Counted from the stretch's first letter, positions 51,259-59,504 are shown. The stretch: 64,000 nt of DNA from Candidatus Roizmanbacteria bacterium GW2011_GWC1_37_12 (GCA_000991135.1 LBST01000002.1:24886-88885); one strand, 5' to 3'. Notes: generated by a model not told the origin, from the sequence alone. Made by a program: numbers and translations.

Positions 51259-52233
51259 TTATTTACCGTAGCGTTTTAGGTCAGCTTTCACCATCATTTC
51301 CACTAATTCTTCAAAACTTACTTTTGGTTTCCAGCCAAGATTTTTTCTTACCTTATCAGCTTTGGCTTTTAGATTAGGGACTTCGGCCGGCCTCTTGAAT
51401 TGAGGATCGATGACAACATATTTTTTCCAGTCGGAAATGCCTATCGATTTAAAAGCCGCTTCGACAAATTCCCGGACGCTGTGGCTTTCTCCCGTACCGA
51501 CTACATAATCATCAGGATTTTTCTGTTGAAGCATGAGGTACATCGCCTCTACATAGTCTCCGGCAAAACCCCAATCTCGCTTGGCGTCAAGATTTCCCAA
51601 TCGCAGCTCTTTAGCCAAACCCAATTTAATTTTCGCTACGCCGTCGGTGATCTTACGGGTGACAAACTGGATGCCGCGGATAGGCGATTCGTGATTAAAA
51701 AGGATTCCATTTGCAGTAAAGAGACCGTACGATTCGCGATAATTAACAGTCATCCAGTAAGCATAAACTTTGGAGACGCCATAAGGCGATCGGGGATGAA
51801 AAGGAGTTTTTTCGTCCTGGTAGCCATTTGTATGTTGTAGACCAAACATCTCGCTCGTTGACGCCTGATAAAATTTGCTCGTCGGCGAAAAAAACTTGAT
51901 CGCGTTTAAAAGATATAAAGGACCCAAAGAATTAACTTCTGTTGTCAGCTTGGCTTGTTCAAAAGAAGCTTTGACAAAAGACTGGGCGGCCAGATTATAG
52001 ACTTCGTCGGGATGAAGCATCCGGATCAAATTTAAAAGCGATGCTTCATCATTCATGTCTCCCTCGACATAGTCTACATCATTTGTAACTCCAAGGTAAT
52101 CTAAATTGGAAAAATTGGGATTGGAATAACGGCGGATTAACCCAAAAACTTTATAGCCTTTTTTGAGCAAAAGGTCAGCCAAATAAGGTCCGTCTTGGCC
52201 CAAAATCCCCGTCACTAAAGCAGTTTTTGACAT
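51259..52233 (-). CDS. gmd: GDP-mannose 4,6-dehydratase
   Basis: Converts GDP-mannose to GDP-4-keto-6-deoxymannose, the precursor of GDP-rhamnose, GDP-fucose and GDP-perosamine. The 324-residue SDR shows VTGILGQDGPYLADLLLKKGYKVFGLIRR, YNLAAQSFVKASF, ASTSEMFG, SPYGVSKVYAYW, HESPIRGIQFVTRKITDGVA and LGNLDAKRDWGFAGDYV, all diagnostic. No dedicated partner (fcl or rmd) is adjacent; one of the window's uncharacterised SDRs could serve. It ends flush against metK. An extended -10 (TGCTATAAT) lies 11 bases before its ATG. Confidence 0.96.
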   Translation of the reverse strand: MSKTALVTGILGQDGPYLADLLLKKGYKVFGLIRRYSNPNFSNLDYLGVTNDVDYVEGDMNDEASLLNLIRMLHPDEVYNLAAQSFVKASFEQAKLTTEVNSLGPLYLLNAIKFFSPTSKFYQASTSEMFGLQHTNGYQDEKTPFHPRSPYGVSKVYAYWMTVNYRESYGLFTANGILFNHESPIRGIQFVTRKITDGVAKIKLGLAKELRLGNLDAKRDWGFAGDYVEAMYLMLQQKNPDDYVVGTGESHSVREFVEAAFKSIGISDWKKYVVIDPQFKRPAEVPNLKAKADKVRKNLGWKPKVSFEELVEMMVKADLKRYGK

Positions 52234-52244
52234 ATTAAGTTTAA

Positions 52245-52253
52245 ATTATAGCA
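52245..52253 (-). promoter_or_regulatory. Extended -10 promoter for gmd
   Basis: TGCTATAAT on the minus strand, an ideal extended -10, is 11 bases from the gmd ATG. Confidence 0.5.
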
Positions 52254-52300
52254 CATTTCGTAAGAGTCAATTCTAATAATTCGAGACAGTCCCCGCAATA

Positions 52301-52309
52301 TGATAGAAT
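52301..52309 (+). promoter_or_regulatory. Extended -10 promoter for the flippase gene
   Basis: TGATAGAAT is followed by six bases and the ATG at 52316, matching the leaderless geometry at 1233 and 6673. Confidence 0.5.
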
Positions 52310-52315
52310 AATAGA

Positions 52316-53599
52316 ATGCTCGGAAGAATCCTTGGCTTTATCAAAAAACCCACCAGCCGCGACATTCTCATTAATACCATCGGCAACTACTTAAATGTTT
52401 TCTTCGTCGCCTTTTTTGCCTTTTTGCTGGTTCGCATCATGCAACCTTCAGACTATGGGGTCTTAAGTGTTTTATTGGGAGTTTCGTATGTCCTCGCTAA
52501 TATTCTTGACTTTGGCACGACCGCCAGCATCTATTCATACTTACCGCCGATGATTGAAAAACGCCACAAAAATACCTATATCTTTCTTAAAACTATATTT
52601 TCTTATCAAACCGGTTTTTCCCTGATCGTCATTACGCTTCTTTTTCTTTTTTTCCCTTACTTGGATAGAATATTTTTCAAGACGGGCGCTCCGAAATGGG
52701 AACTCTATCTGACGACCTTTTCCGTCCTCTTTTTTATCTGGCAAAACTACGCGATAAACGCTCTCAACGCCGGAAAACAATTTTTAAAAGCTAATCTCTA
52801 TCTTAACCTCTCAAACATTACGAAAACTGCTTTGATTTTTGTCCTTATTCCTCTAAAACTGGTAAACGTGGGGACGATCATCTTTGCTTTTGGTATCTTT
52901 GGTCCATTGACTTTTTTCCTTTTTTTGTTCTTTGAAAAAAAACACATCTTTCTTTCGATTATTAGAGCGCCGGTCAAAAAAGAAGAGTTTCGCTTCGGTT
53001 ATACGATGACTTTTTTTATCGCTTCCCAGTTTTTTAATTTAGCGTCTCGGATGGACCTGTTTTTGTTATCTTTTTTCCTTTCTAAATCACCGGAGGTAGG
53101 CTACTACGGTTTATCCCAAAAAATTATTCTCACGGTGATGGCTTCAATTGCCTCGATCACTCAAGTCTTATCGCCAAATTTTTCTAAGATAAAAACGAAA
53201 CAAGAAGTCGTTAAAGAATTTAGCCACGGATTTTTGTATCTTTTAGTCCCTGCCTTTCTTTTTGTAGCACTATTTTTTACCCCTAATTGGGTTTTTTATA
53301 TTTTTTTCACCGAAAAGTTCGCCCAAACCGCCGAGATCACCAAGGCTTTGAGCCTGCCTTTTATTATCTATACCTTTCTCAACCTCCCTTTTCTTTTTTT
53401 GCTTTATACCGTCAAAAAACCAAAAGTAATCCTCTTTAGCAATATAATTTTCTTCGTTGTCGTAACGGCCGGCTGTTATTACACAATTCCCAAATACGGA
53501 GTCTTTGGACCACCGCCCATCATTGCCTTAGGACTTATACTCATTCTTATTGTCAGCTTGATTTTCAGCATCAAAGAGTATAAAAAAATCACTGCCTAG
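52316..53599 (+). CDS. Oligosaccharide flippase (Wzx/MOP superfamily)
   Basis: A 427-residue integral membrane protein with about twelve membrane segments. NTIGNYLNVFFVAFFAFLLVRIMQPSDYGVLSVLLGVSYVLANILDFGT at the N-terminus is the classical Wzx/polysaccharide-export start, and the late LLYTVKKPKVILFSNIIFFVV...YGVFGPPPIIALGL completes the fold. It probably flips lipid-linked glycan across the membrane, a second export route beside the ABC system at 2.5-4 kb. It overlaps the convergent GT39-like gene by 11 bases. Confidence 0.92.
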   Translation: MLGRILGFIKKPTSRDILINTIGNYLNVFFVAFFAFLLVRIMQPSDYGVLSVLLGVSYVLANILDFGTTASIYSYLPPMIEKRHKNTYIFLKTIFSYQTGFSLIVITLLFLFFPYLDRIFFKTGAPKWELYLTTFSVLFFIWQNYAINALNAGKQFLKANLYLNLSNITKTALIFVLIPLKLVNVGTIIFAFGIFGPLTFFLFLFFEKKHIFLSIIRAPVKKEEFRFGYTMTFFIASQFFNLASRMDLFLLSFFLSKSPEVGYYGLSQKIILTVMASIASITQVLSPNFSKIKTKQEVVKEFSHGFLYLLVPAFLFVALFFTPNWVFYIFFTEKFAQTAEITKALSLPFIIYTFLNLPFLFLLYTVKKPKVILFSNIIFFVVVTAGCYYTIPKYGVFGPPPIIALGLILILIVSLIFSIKEYKKITA

Positions 53600-54971
53600 A
53601 ATACTCTTCTAAAATTAGTCCTCGAAAGGATTTTTTATTAGTCAAACTAAATTTTTTTTCTTGGAGAAGTTTTTGATAATCTAATCCATGAATGTCAGCC
53701 GTATAAGGAATAACTAGGATTTTTTTATCCTTTAATTCGTAATCCGCAATCCGTAATTCTTTAATCAATAAATTTGGGTGATAATATTTGACTGGATCAC
53801 TCGACGACAAAATCATATAAACCGATTTATCACTAGGCAGACTTTTTACCAAGCTCTTCCAGTCTTCACGATGAAATTGCGGAAACAAAAGATAGACCAA
53901 AGAAAACACTAAAAACCCCATAGCTATTGCCAGGCCCTGCCTCCGCAACCTCGGAGGTTGCCGATCGGCCTTGTCTGATAAGCTAAAACTAAGCAAAATT
54001 GCCATAATCGGAATTAGGTATATGAAGCGGAAGTATTGAAGTAGGGGAGTGAAAAATGAAATAATAAAACCTAGGATTAATGGAAAAGTAAACAAGTATA
54101 ATAACAAAATTTTCAATTTGAAATTTTCAATTTTCAATGAATCTTCAATTTTTAATTTTAAATTATTAAATAATATAGAAAAAACGAATAACGACCATAA
54201 ACCACTTATAAAGTAATATATCCACTTAGGATAAAAGTCAATTCTGCCAATACTGAACTTTATAGGAATCAAAAGTAGGTTCTTAACGTTTGCTTTCCCC
54301 AATACATACGACCAATTAGTCACATTGGTCATAGAAATTTTAGCATTAATCAACTGTTGATGAAGTAGGGGAGAAACCAGCAAAAAATCTACAAATACTA
54401 CAAATAAACAAATAAACAAATTCTTATATTGCCGTTTATAAAGAAAACATAGTAAGAACGCTGCTATTAAAAAAACCGAACCGTAAAATGTCAAAAGCGC
54501 TAAAGTACAAAATAATAAAAAAAATATTTGATTTTTAATATGTATTTTTGATTTTTGATTTTTGATATTTGATATAAAAAAATAGAGTGCTACTGTCAAG
54601 AAGAACGTCGCCATTAAATACATTCTTGCTTCTTGAGAATAGTAAACAATTAATGGATTAAATAGAAAAAATATTGCCGACCAGATTCCACCGATCAAAT
54701 AGACTACATATCCTGTCATTAGACTAAATAAGACCGACGGAATTCTTAAAGATATTTCCGAATAGCCGAAAATATTTGTCCAGAACTTCATAAATAAGTA
54801 ATAAAGAGGCGGATGAAAATCAAGAGGAGAAAATTTAGTAATAATTTCTGAATAATTATAATTTTGAATAACCTTCGCCGTCGTCGCCTCATCTAACCAA
54901 AGAGATTGATCCAAAGCAATTAAACGAATTAGGAAAGCGAAAAGAAAAACCAGAATAACTTTTTTATTCAT
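53589..54971 (-). CDS. GT39-like (ArnT/PMT_2) membrane glycosyltransferase with four repeat inserts
   Basis: A 460-residue GT-C protein. The first external loop LDQSLWLDEATTAKV supplies the catalytic Asp-Glu pair, followed by FHPPLYYLFMKFWTNIFGYSEISLRIPSVLFS and YYSQEARMYLMATF, the strongest PMT_2 signatures in the window. It probably transfers a sugar from polyprenyl phosphate to a glycan or protein outside the cytoplasm. Four separate repeat-encoded stretches are present: ISNIKNQKSKIHIKNQ, LKLKIEDSLKIENFKLKI, DRQPPRLRRQGLAIA and IKELRIADYELKD. They fall in loops between hydrophobic segments or in the soluble tail. Confidence 0.9.
   Translation of the reverse strand: MNKKVILVFLFAFLIRLIALDQSLWLDEATTAKVIQNYNYSEIITKFSPLDFHPPLYYLFMKFWTNIFGYSEISLRIPSVLFSLMTGYVVYLIGGIWSAIFFLFNPLIVYYSQEARMYLMATFFLTVALYFFISNIKNQKSKIHIKNQIFFLLFCTLALLTFYGSVFLIAAFLLCFLYKRQYKNLFICLFVVFVDFLLVSPLLHQQLINAKISMTNVTNWSYVLGKANVKNLLLIPIKFSIGRIDFYPKWIYYFISGLWSLFVFSILFNNLKLKIEDSLKIENFKLKILLLYLFTFPLILGFIISFFTPLLQYFRFIYLIPIMAILLSFSLSDKADRQPPRLRRQGLAIAMGFLVFSLVYLLFPQFHREDWKSLVKSLPSDKSVYMILSSSDPVKYYHPNLLIKELRIADYELKDKKILVIPYTADIHGLDYQKLLQEKKFSLTNKKSFRGLILEEYSRQ
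53726..53762. repeat. Heptamer TAATTCG-type repeat inside GT39-like gene
   Basis: Units TAATTCG, TAATCCG, CAATCCG, TAATTCT in tandem, in frame, encoding LIKELRIADYEL. Same class as at 452 and 4384. Confidence 0.8.
53933..53970. repeat. GC-rich hairpin repeat inside GT39-like gene
   Basis: GCAACCT-CGG-AGGTTGC (53945-53961) forms a perfect 7-bp stem, with outer GGCC ends. It encodes DRQPPRLRRQGLA in frame. Its GC content contrasts sharply with its surroundings. Confidence 0.75.
54108..54170. repeat. AT heptamer repeat inside GT39-like gene
   Basis: TTTTCAA/TTTGAAA/TTTTTAA-type units encode LKLKIEDSLKIENFKLKI, between two membrane segments. Confidence 0.75.
54530..54578. repeat. Dispersed ATTTTTG heptamer repeat, copy 1
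   Basis: Identical at 46 of 49 bases to 57852-57900 in a different gene, and read in the same frame (ISNIKNQKSKIHIKNQ versus ISNIKNQISKTHIKYQ). It contains three perfect ATTTTTG units. Confidence 0.92.
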
Positions 54972-54990
54972 TTAGTATAATTATATAGAA

Positions 54991-55061
54991 GCGGGATTAG
55001 TTAAGCGGCCTAATGTCTGCTTTCCAAGCAGAAGAAACGGGTTCGACTCCCGTATCCCGCT
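54991..55061 (+). tRNA. tRNA-Gly(TCC)
   Basis: A full cloverleaf can be drawn: acceptor GCGGGAT/ATCCCGC, D-arm GTTA/TAAT with GG in the loop, anticodon stem TCTGC/GCAGA with loop TTTCCAA (anticodon TCC), T-arm ACGGG/CCCGT with loop TTCGACT, and discriminator T. No CCA is encoded. Its last base is also the first of the convergent galE stop codon (reverse complement). The overlapping minus-strand ORF at 54997-55179 is an artefact. Confidence 0.95.
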
Positions 55062-56083
55062 CATTTCTCCCAACCCTGCGGATGAGCTTTGTACCAGGTA
55101 AGAAGTGATTTGACCGAATCTTCAACTTTTCTTTTCGGAGACCAATCAAGAATCGACTTAGCTTTTTCAATCGTGGCAATTAATTTTGGCGCTTCGCCTT
55201 CACGTGGTTTATCCGCCGGTTTGACGTCAAACTTTTTACCAGTTAGCTCCTGGACTTTATTAACAATTTCCAACACGCTATTTCCTGTTCCTGTTCCTAA
55301 ATTAATTAGCTGGCTACCTCCACCTTTTGTCAAATATTCTACTGCCTTCATGTGGGCCTCGTTTAAATCTATTACGTTCACATAGTCACGGATGGGCGAG
55401 CCGTCTGGCGTTTCCATCTTTTGATAGGTAAGATAGAAAGGAACAATTCCTAAGGAGGATTTAACGGCATTTTCAGTCAGATGGGTCGAAGGATCCTTCG
55501 AATAACCAAAAACCCCATCTTCGCTGGCTCCAGAGACATTAAAATATCTTAAAATTACATAATTTAATCCTTTAATTTTTCCATACCAATCGATCATCTT
55601 TTCTATCATTAATTTTGACTCTCCGTAGACATTATTTGGGTTAGTCGGATTTTCTTCACTAATGGGGACGGTCTTCGCCTCCCCGTAAACAGCGCAGGTT
55701 GAAGAAAAAACCAGCCTATTGATTTTGTATTTTGCTAGAGTCTCAAGAAGATTCAGCGAACCCAAAACATTATTCTGAAAATACTTATAAGGATTTTTCA
55801 TTGATTCATCAACTACGCACGAGGCGGCATAATGAACTACTGCGTCAAACGCGGCTTCGCGATTTTTTGACTCTTTTTCAAAAATAGGGGAAAGGTCTCC
55901 TTTTAAATCGGCTTCGTAAAATTTGAATTTGTCTTTATGTCTTTCCTGAAGAATTTCTATCGGTTGTTTATATCCTGTCTGAAAATTGTCGATGCTAACA
56001 ACCTGATACCCATTCTTTAAAAATATGTCGGCGGCAATTGAACCGATATAGCCCGCGCAACCAGTTATTAAAATTTTGGACAT
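55061..56083 (-). CDS. galE: UDP-glucose 4-epimerase
   Basis: Interconverts UDP-glucose and UDP-galactose (or the HexNAc forms). The 340-residue SDR begins ILITGCAGYIGSIAADIFLKNGYQVVSIDNFQTGYKQP, has HYAASCVVDESMKNPYKYFQNNVLGSLNLLE, FSSTCAVYG and VYGESKLMIEKM (YxxxK), RYFNVSGAS, and RDYVNVIDLNEAH, all typical of GalE. Complete in length. It converges on tRNA-Gly with a one-base overlap. Confidence 0.94.
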   Translation of the reverse strand: MSKILITGCAGYIGSIAADIFLKNGYQVVSIDNFQTGYKQPIEILQERHKDKFKFYEADLKGDLSPIFEKESKNREAAFDAVVHYAASCVVDESMKNPYKYFQNNVLGSLNLLETLAKYKINRLVFSSTCAVYGEAKTVPISEENPTNPNNVYGESKLMIEKMIDWYGKIKGLNYVILRYFNVSGASEDGVFGYSKDPSTHLTENAVKSSLGIVPFYLTYQKMETPDGSPIRDYVNVIDLNEAHMKAVEYLTKGGGSQLINLGTGTGNSVLEIVNKVQELTGKKFDVKPADKPREGEAPKLIATIEKAKSILDWSPKRKVEDSVKSLLTWYKAHPQGWEK

Positions 56084-56100
56084 AAGTATATTCTAACAAT

Positions 56101-56234
56101 AAACGGTTAAGTATTAAACTGTTAAAACCTAAAAAAACTTATTAAACATTAAACTACTAAACAAAAACATGTTTAATGTTTTTCAGTTTTAATAGTTTTT
56201 TTAACTGTTTAAGTTTTAACCGTTTAACTGTTTT
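56101..56234. repeat. Imperfect inverted repeat of TTAAAC-rich units
   Basis: Two arms of about 65 nt, built from units such as ATTAAAC, GTTAAAA and GGTTAAA, meet at AAACATGTTT (centre about 56169). The right arm runs into the EamA gene: its last residues RKQLNG and its TAA stop are repeat-encoded. A related one-armed copy lies at 63948-64000. Confidence 0.8.
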
Positions 56235-57127
56235 CTTAATTTATGAAACGGGTGCCAGTGAATTCTTCCCTCTGCCAGATAGATTCCCCCAAAAACAAGT
56301 AGGGAACCAACCACGTAGTACAAGCTGGGAATTTCCCCCAAAAGAGGCGCGGCGATGAGTACGGCAATCACCGGATCGATATAAGTAAAAAGACCGACTT
56401 CCTGGGCGGCCAGTTTTGAAATTCCATAATAATAAAGAAAATACGCCAAAGCAGAAGAAAAAAATACTCCAAAAATTATTCCAGTCAAACCTTGAAAATT
56501 TAGTTGATCAAAACTCCACGAATTCAATTCTTTAGCTGCCAAAGGCAAAAAAGTTAAACTACCAAATAGAAAAGAAACTACCGATACTAAGTACGGGTTA
56601 ATTTTTCTTAAAACATTTTTGCTTACAAGAGTTTGAAAAACAGTGCCAAAGGTAGCAATTAAAATAAACAAGTTTCCTTCTATTTCACCCGCGACTATCT
56701 TTTTACCATCTAATAAAACCGGAGAAAAAATGATTGTTATCACTCCAAGTAATGCAATCATCATTCCTGATAAAACCTTAAGTTTTGGTTTTTCTCTTAA
56801 AAATAAGACTGAAAATAGATAGATAAATACTGGTCCTGATGAGGCGATTACCGGAACATTGATGCTTTCGGTTTTTTGTAAGCCTAAAAAGAAAAAAGCA
56901 ATATTGATCGTTATTCCGAAAAAGCCGATCCAGAGAATATGGACAAACTGCTGAAGGGAGATTTTCTGTCTGTGCCGCATAGCAAAAGGAATGAGAATCA
57001 ATCCGGCGAAAAAGAACCTGATGAAAGCCAAGATAAAAGGTGGAATGTTTTGCAAGGCAAATTTGAAAACCGGCGAGGCCGCACCCCAGATGATGTTGGT
57101 AATTATTAATGCCAAAACGGGATTCAT
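56216..57127 (-). CDS. EamA/DMT family transporter
   Basis: A 303-residue drug/metabolite transporter with about ten membrane segments in two EamA halves: NIIWGAASPVFKFALQNIPPFILAFIRFFFAGLIL, then GLTGIIFGVFFSSALAYFLYYYGISKLAAQEVGLFTYIDPVIAVLIAAPLLGE. The substrate is unknown (amino acids, nucleotide sugars or other metabolites). Its C-terminal residues and stop lie inside an inverted repeat, so the original end may have been replaced. Overlaps the upstream GT2 by four bases. Confidence 0.9.
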   Translation of the reverse strand: MNPVLALIITNIIWGAASPVFKFALQNIPPFILAFIRFFFAGLILIPFAMRHRQKISLQQFVHILWIGFFGITINIAFFFLGLQKTESINVPVIASSGPVFIYLFSVLFLREKPKLKVLSGMMIALLGVITIIFSPVLLDGKKIVAGEIEGNLFILIATFGTVFQTLVSKNVLRKINPYLVSVVSFLFGSLTFLPLAAKELNSWSFDQLNFQGLTGIIFGVFFSSALAYFLYYYGISKLAAQEVGLFTYIDPVIAVLIAAPLLGEIPSLYYVVGSLLVFGGIYLAEGRIHWHPFHKLRKQLNG

Positions 57128-58029
57128 TTCTTTTTACTCAAGTAGACTATTAATTCGCCGATTATTCCTGTCATCAATATCTGTATTCCAACAATAATAA
57201 GAAGCAAGCCCAACCAGAGGAGTGGGCGAGTCACTAATAAAACCCCAAAAAATAATCTTTCGATGGTCAAATAGAAAGAAATCAAAAAACCGATAAAGAA
57301 AATAATCCCTCCTATTGATCCAAAAAAATGAAGCGGCCTCTCGGCAAATTGGTAAAGAAAATAGGCAGTCAGGGTATCAAAGATTCCGGTTATTAATTTT
57401 CCCGTACCAAACTTAGATTTTCCAAATTTTCGCGGATTGTTTCTCACCTCAATTTCTGTCACCTTATTTCCATTATAAAAAACATAAAGAGGAAAAAAAC
57501 GGAAATTGTTCCCATAAAAAACAAAATCCTTGATAACTTCACGTCTGAAGGCTTTGAATCCGCAGTTGATGTCGGTATAGGGCGAGTGGAGAAACGTCTG
57601 CAGGAAATTTTTAGCCATACGTGAATAAAACTTGACTAACGGGTTATCTTCTCTCTTTTTTCTTATTCCGTTGACAAAATCATAGCCTTCTTCGATTTTT
57701 TCAATAAGTCTCGGCAAATCTTTCGGGTCATCCTGTAAATCCCCATCCATAAAAATAATTATTTCTCCTGTAGAATTTTCTATTCCCGTTTTGAGAGCTT
57801 GTCCTTTTCCCAACCTCTTTTTATGATTTATTAATTTGATTATTTCTTTTTGATATTTAATATGTGTTTTTGATATTTGATTTTTGATATTTGATATAAA
57901 GTCATCAGTCGACCCGTCATCAACCAATACAATCTCGTATTCTTTGTTCTTTAACTGCTTTACTAAAAGGTCAACCAATACTGGCAAATTTTCTTTCTCG
58001 TTATAAAAAGGAACAATTATTGAAATCAT
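57124..58029 (-). CDS. GT2 polyprenyl-phosphate glycosyltransferase (DPM1/GtrB-like)
   Basis: A 301-residue GT2 with two C-terminal membrane segments: SIIVPFYNEKENLPVLVDLL, LVDDGSTDD, GKGQALKTGIENSTGEIIIFMDGDLQDDPKDLPRLIEKI, FVNGIRKKREDNPLVKFYSR and DINCGFKAFRRE. Between DDGSTDD and the GKGQAL strand lies FISNIKNQISKTHIKYQKEIIK, longer than usual and repeat-encoded. It probably makes a polyprenyl-phosphate sugar for the DUF2079 protein encoded upstream in the same operon (4-nt overlap). Confidence 0.9.
   Translation of the reverse strand: MISIIVPFYNEKENLPVLVDLLVKQLKNKEYEIVLVDDGSTDDFISNIKNQISKTHIKYQKEIIKLINHKKRLGKGQALKTGIENSTGEIIIFMDGDLQDDPKDLPRLIEKIEEGYDFVNGIRKKREDNPLVKFYSRMAKNFLQTFLHSPYTDINCGFKAFRREVIKDFVFYGNNFRFFPLYVFYNGNKVTEIEVRNNPRKFGKSKFGTGKLITGIFDTLTAYFLYQFAERPLHFFGSIGGIIFFIGFLISFYLTIERLFFGVLLVTRPLLWLGLLLIIVGIQILMTGIIGELIVYLSKKK
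57852..57900. repeat. Dispersed ATTTTTG heptamer repeat, copy 2
   Basis: Matches 54530-54578 at 46 of 49 bases, in frame within the GT2 gene; see that entry. Confidence 0.92.
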
Positions 58030-59468
58030 ATTTTTCTATAAACCTCAATGCTTTCACTATCTTTTTCATCAGTAAAAGTCATTTGAAAGTTTTTGTCATC
58101 TAATAATTTGAAATAAAACTTCACCGGAATCCCGCCTTTAGCAATATCTCCAATTTCCGACCGGTTGATGATAATATAATCGGCCAAAGTATATTTATCA
58201 ATCTCATTTTTAAAAATATCTTCATCTGTTTTCCCCATCGTCGCATAGGAGCTATCGTAAAGAAAATTAAAGTAATGAATTCTGTTTGTGAAAAATGGAG
58301 CCAATTTTGGAGTCGTCGCCACCTTTATGTTTTCATCCTTCAATTTATTCTGCCAGAGAGAAATCGATCTCATCTTTGTTTTTTCAACGTCACGGTATTT
58401 CACCGGATGCTTGACAAAGTAGGGGACAGGATTATATTTATATGCAAAACTTAAATTAAGAATAATAAATAAAACAAAAACAGTTTTTTTTATGAAATTA
58501 TTTTTCACCAAACGGTCAAAGTTTTTATATCCTAAGACTAACGAATAAAAAACAAAAGACACAATGATAGAATTGTAGTGGAAAAAAAACGACCTTTGAT
58601 TATTATTGATGCTAAAAATATTGATTGCCCATTCAGGCAAGCTTATTGCCAAAGTCAAAGGAGAAAATAAAGCATAAAAATTGGGAAGCACTAAAGACCT
58701 AACATAAGGAAATCCATTATTGATTATTGTCCAAAATCTAGATTTAATATCGACAAAGTAACCGATGGCAAAATGAGCCCCTCCTCGGAAATAGGGAATA
58801 ATGAAGTAAACCGTCACGATAAAAAACATCAATCCCAGAACGCTCGTTGTCAAACCGATTATTCTTTCTTTTTTGATAACAGCAAGATATATTCCGTAGA
58901 TTAAAACCACCAAACCGACGTGTTCTTTTGTCAGCAAAGTTAAAAAAATAAATATAAAAAACCAGTTCCATTTTTTAATTTCCTGAAAATAGATAGCAAA
59001 CAAAAAGAAAGTCGTTGCCAAAGTGACAGCATGAAAATCGAAAAGAGCGGCTCTTTGAACGGCAAAGAACAAAAGATATGAGGTGCTGAAAACTAAACTT
59101 ATTAACTTCTTCTTTAAGATTTTCTCGGCTATAAGAAAAACTGCCCATGCTCCCAATCCAAGAACAATTTCCTGACCGATAAGCAATACCTCCGGTCCGG
59201 GATAAACCCAGTAAAAAGGAGCAAAAATCGCTAAGATCGGATCGAAGTGGATCGCCAGGCGCGAAACATTCCTCTTCAAATCCTGATTGGTCATTTCAAG
59301 TAACCGTCCTCGTGAAGTATTATAAACCACCTGATTCATGATCCCCAAGTCGTAATAATATGAATTAAGAGTCCGATATCGTTTTATGCTAAGGTAGGAA
59401 AATAATGTAACAAAAAAGATTATGGATATCCAAAGAATAATTTTAAATTTTAAATTTGAAATTTTCAC
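58026..59468 (-). CDS. DUF2079 family membrane protein
   Basis: A 480-residue polytopic protein. YYDLGIMNQVVYNTSRGRLLEMTNQDL...LAIHFDPILAIFAPFYWVYPGPEVLLIGQEIVLGLGAWAVFLIAEKIL is the DUF2079 signature; the family is GT-C-like, with a D-E/H-rich first loop. It has about a dozen membrane segments and a soluble C-terminal region. The GTG start at 59468 lies inside an AT repeat, so the true start is uncertain by some residues. Paired with the GT2 downstream, it may receive that enzyme's lipid-linked sugar. Confidence 0.85.
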   Translation of the reverse strand: MKISNLKFKIILWISIIFFVTLFSYLSIKRYRTLNSYYYDLGIMNQVVYNTSRGRLLEMTNQDLKRNVSRLAIHFDPILAIFAPFYWVYPGPEVLLIGQEIVLGLGAWAVFLIAEKILKKKLISLVFSTSYLLFFAVQRAALFDFHAVTLATTFFLFAIYFQEIKKWNWFFIFIFLTLLTKEHVGLVVLIYGIYLAVIKKERIIGLTTSVLGLMFFIVTVYFIIPYFRGGAHFAIGYFVDIKSRFWTIINNGFPYVRSLVLPNFYALFSPLTLAISLPEWAINIFSINNNQRSFFFHYNSIIVSFVFYSLVLGYKNFDRLVKNNFIKKTVFVLFIILNLSFAYKYNPVPYFVKHPVKYRDVEKTKMRSISLWQNKLKDENIKVATTPKLAPFFTNRIHYFNFLYDSSYATMGKTDEDIFKNEIDKYTLADYIIINRSEIGDIAKGGIPVKFYFKLLDDKNFQMTFTDEKDSESIEVYRKI

Positions 59469-59504
59469 TTTATGAACTTTAAAAACTTTATAACTTTATA
59501 AACT
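59440..59504. repeat. AT heptamer/nonamer repeat spanning the DUF2079 start
   Basis: TTTAAAT/TTTGAAA units at 59440-59467 encode ISNLKFKI. Next to them, an ACTTTATAA-type array (8-9 nt period) fills the gap to the recombinase gene. Confidence 0.7.

Noticed and set aside
54997-55179. 60-residue minus-strand ORF ending RDTGVEPVSSAWKADIRPLN
   Set aside because: It reads antisense through tRNA-Gly and the end of galE; this kind of peptide is a common artefact of tRNA antisense translation.
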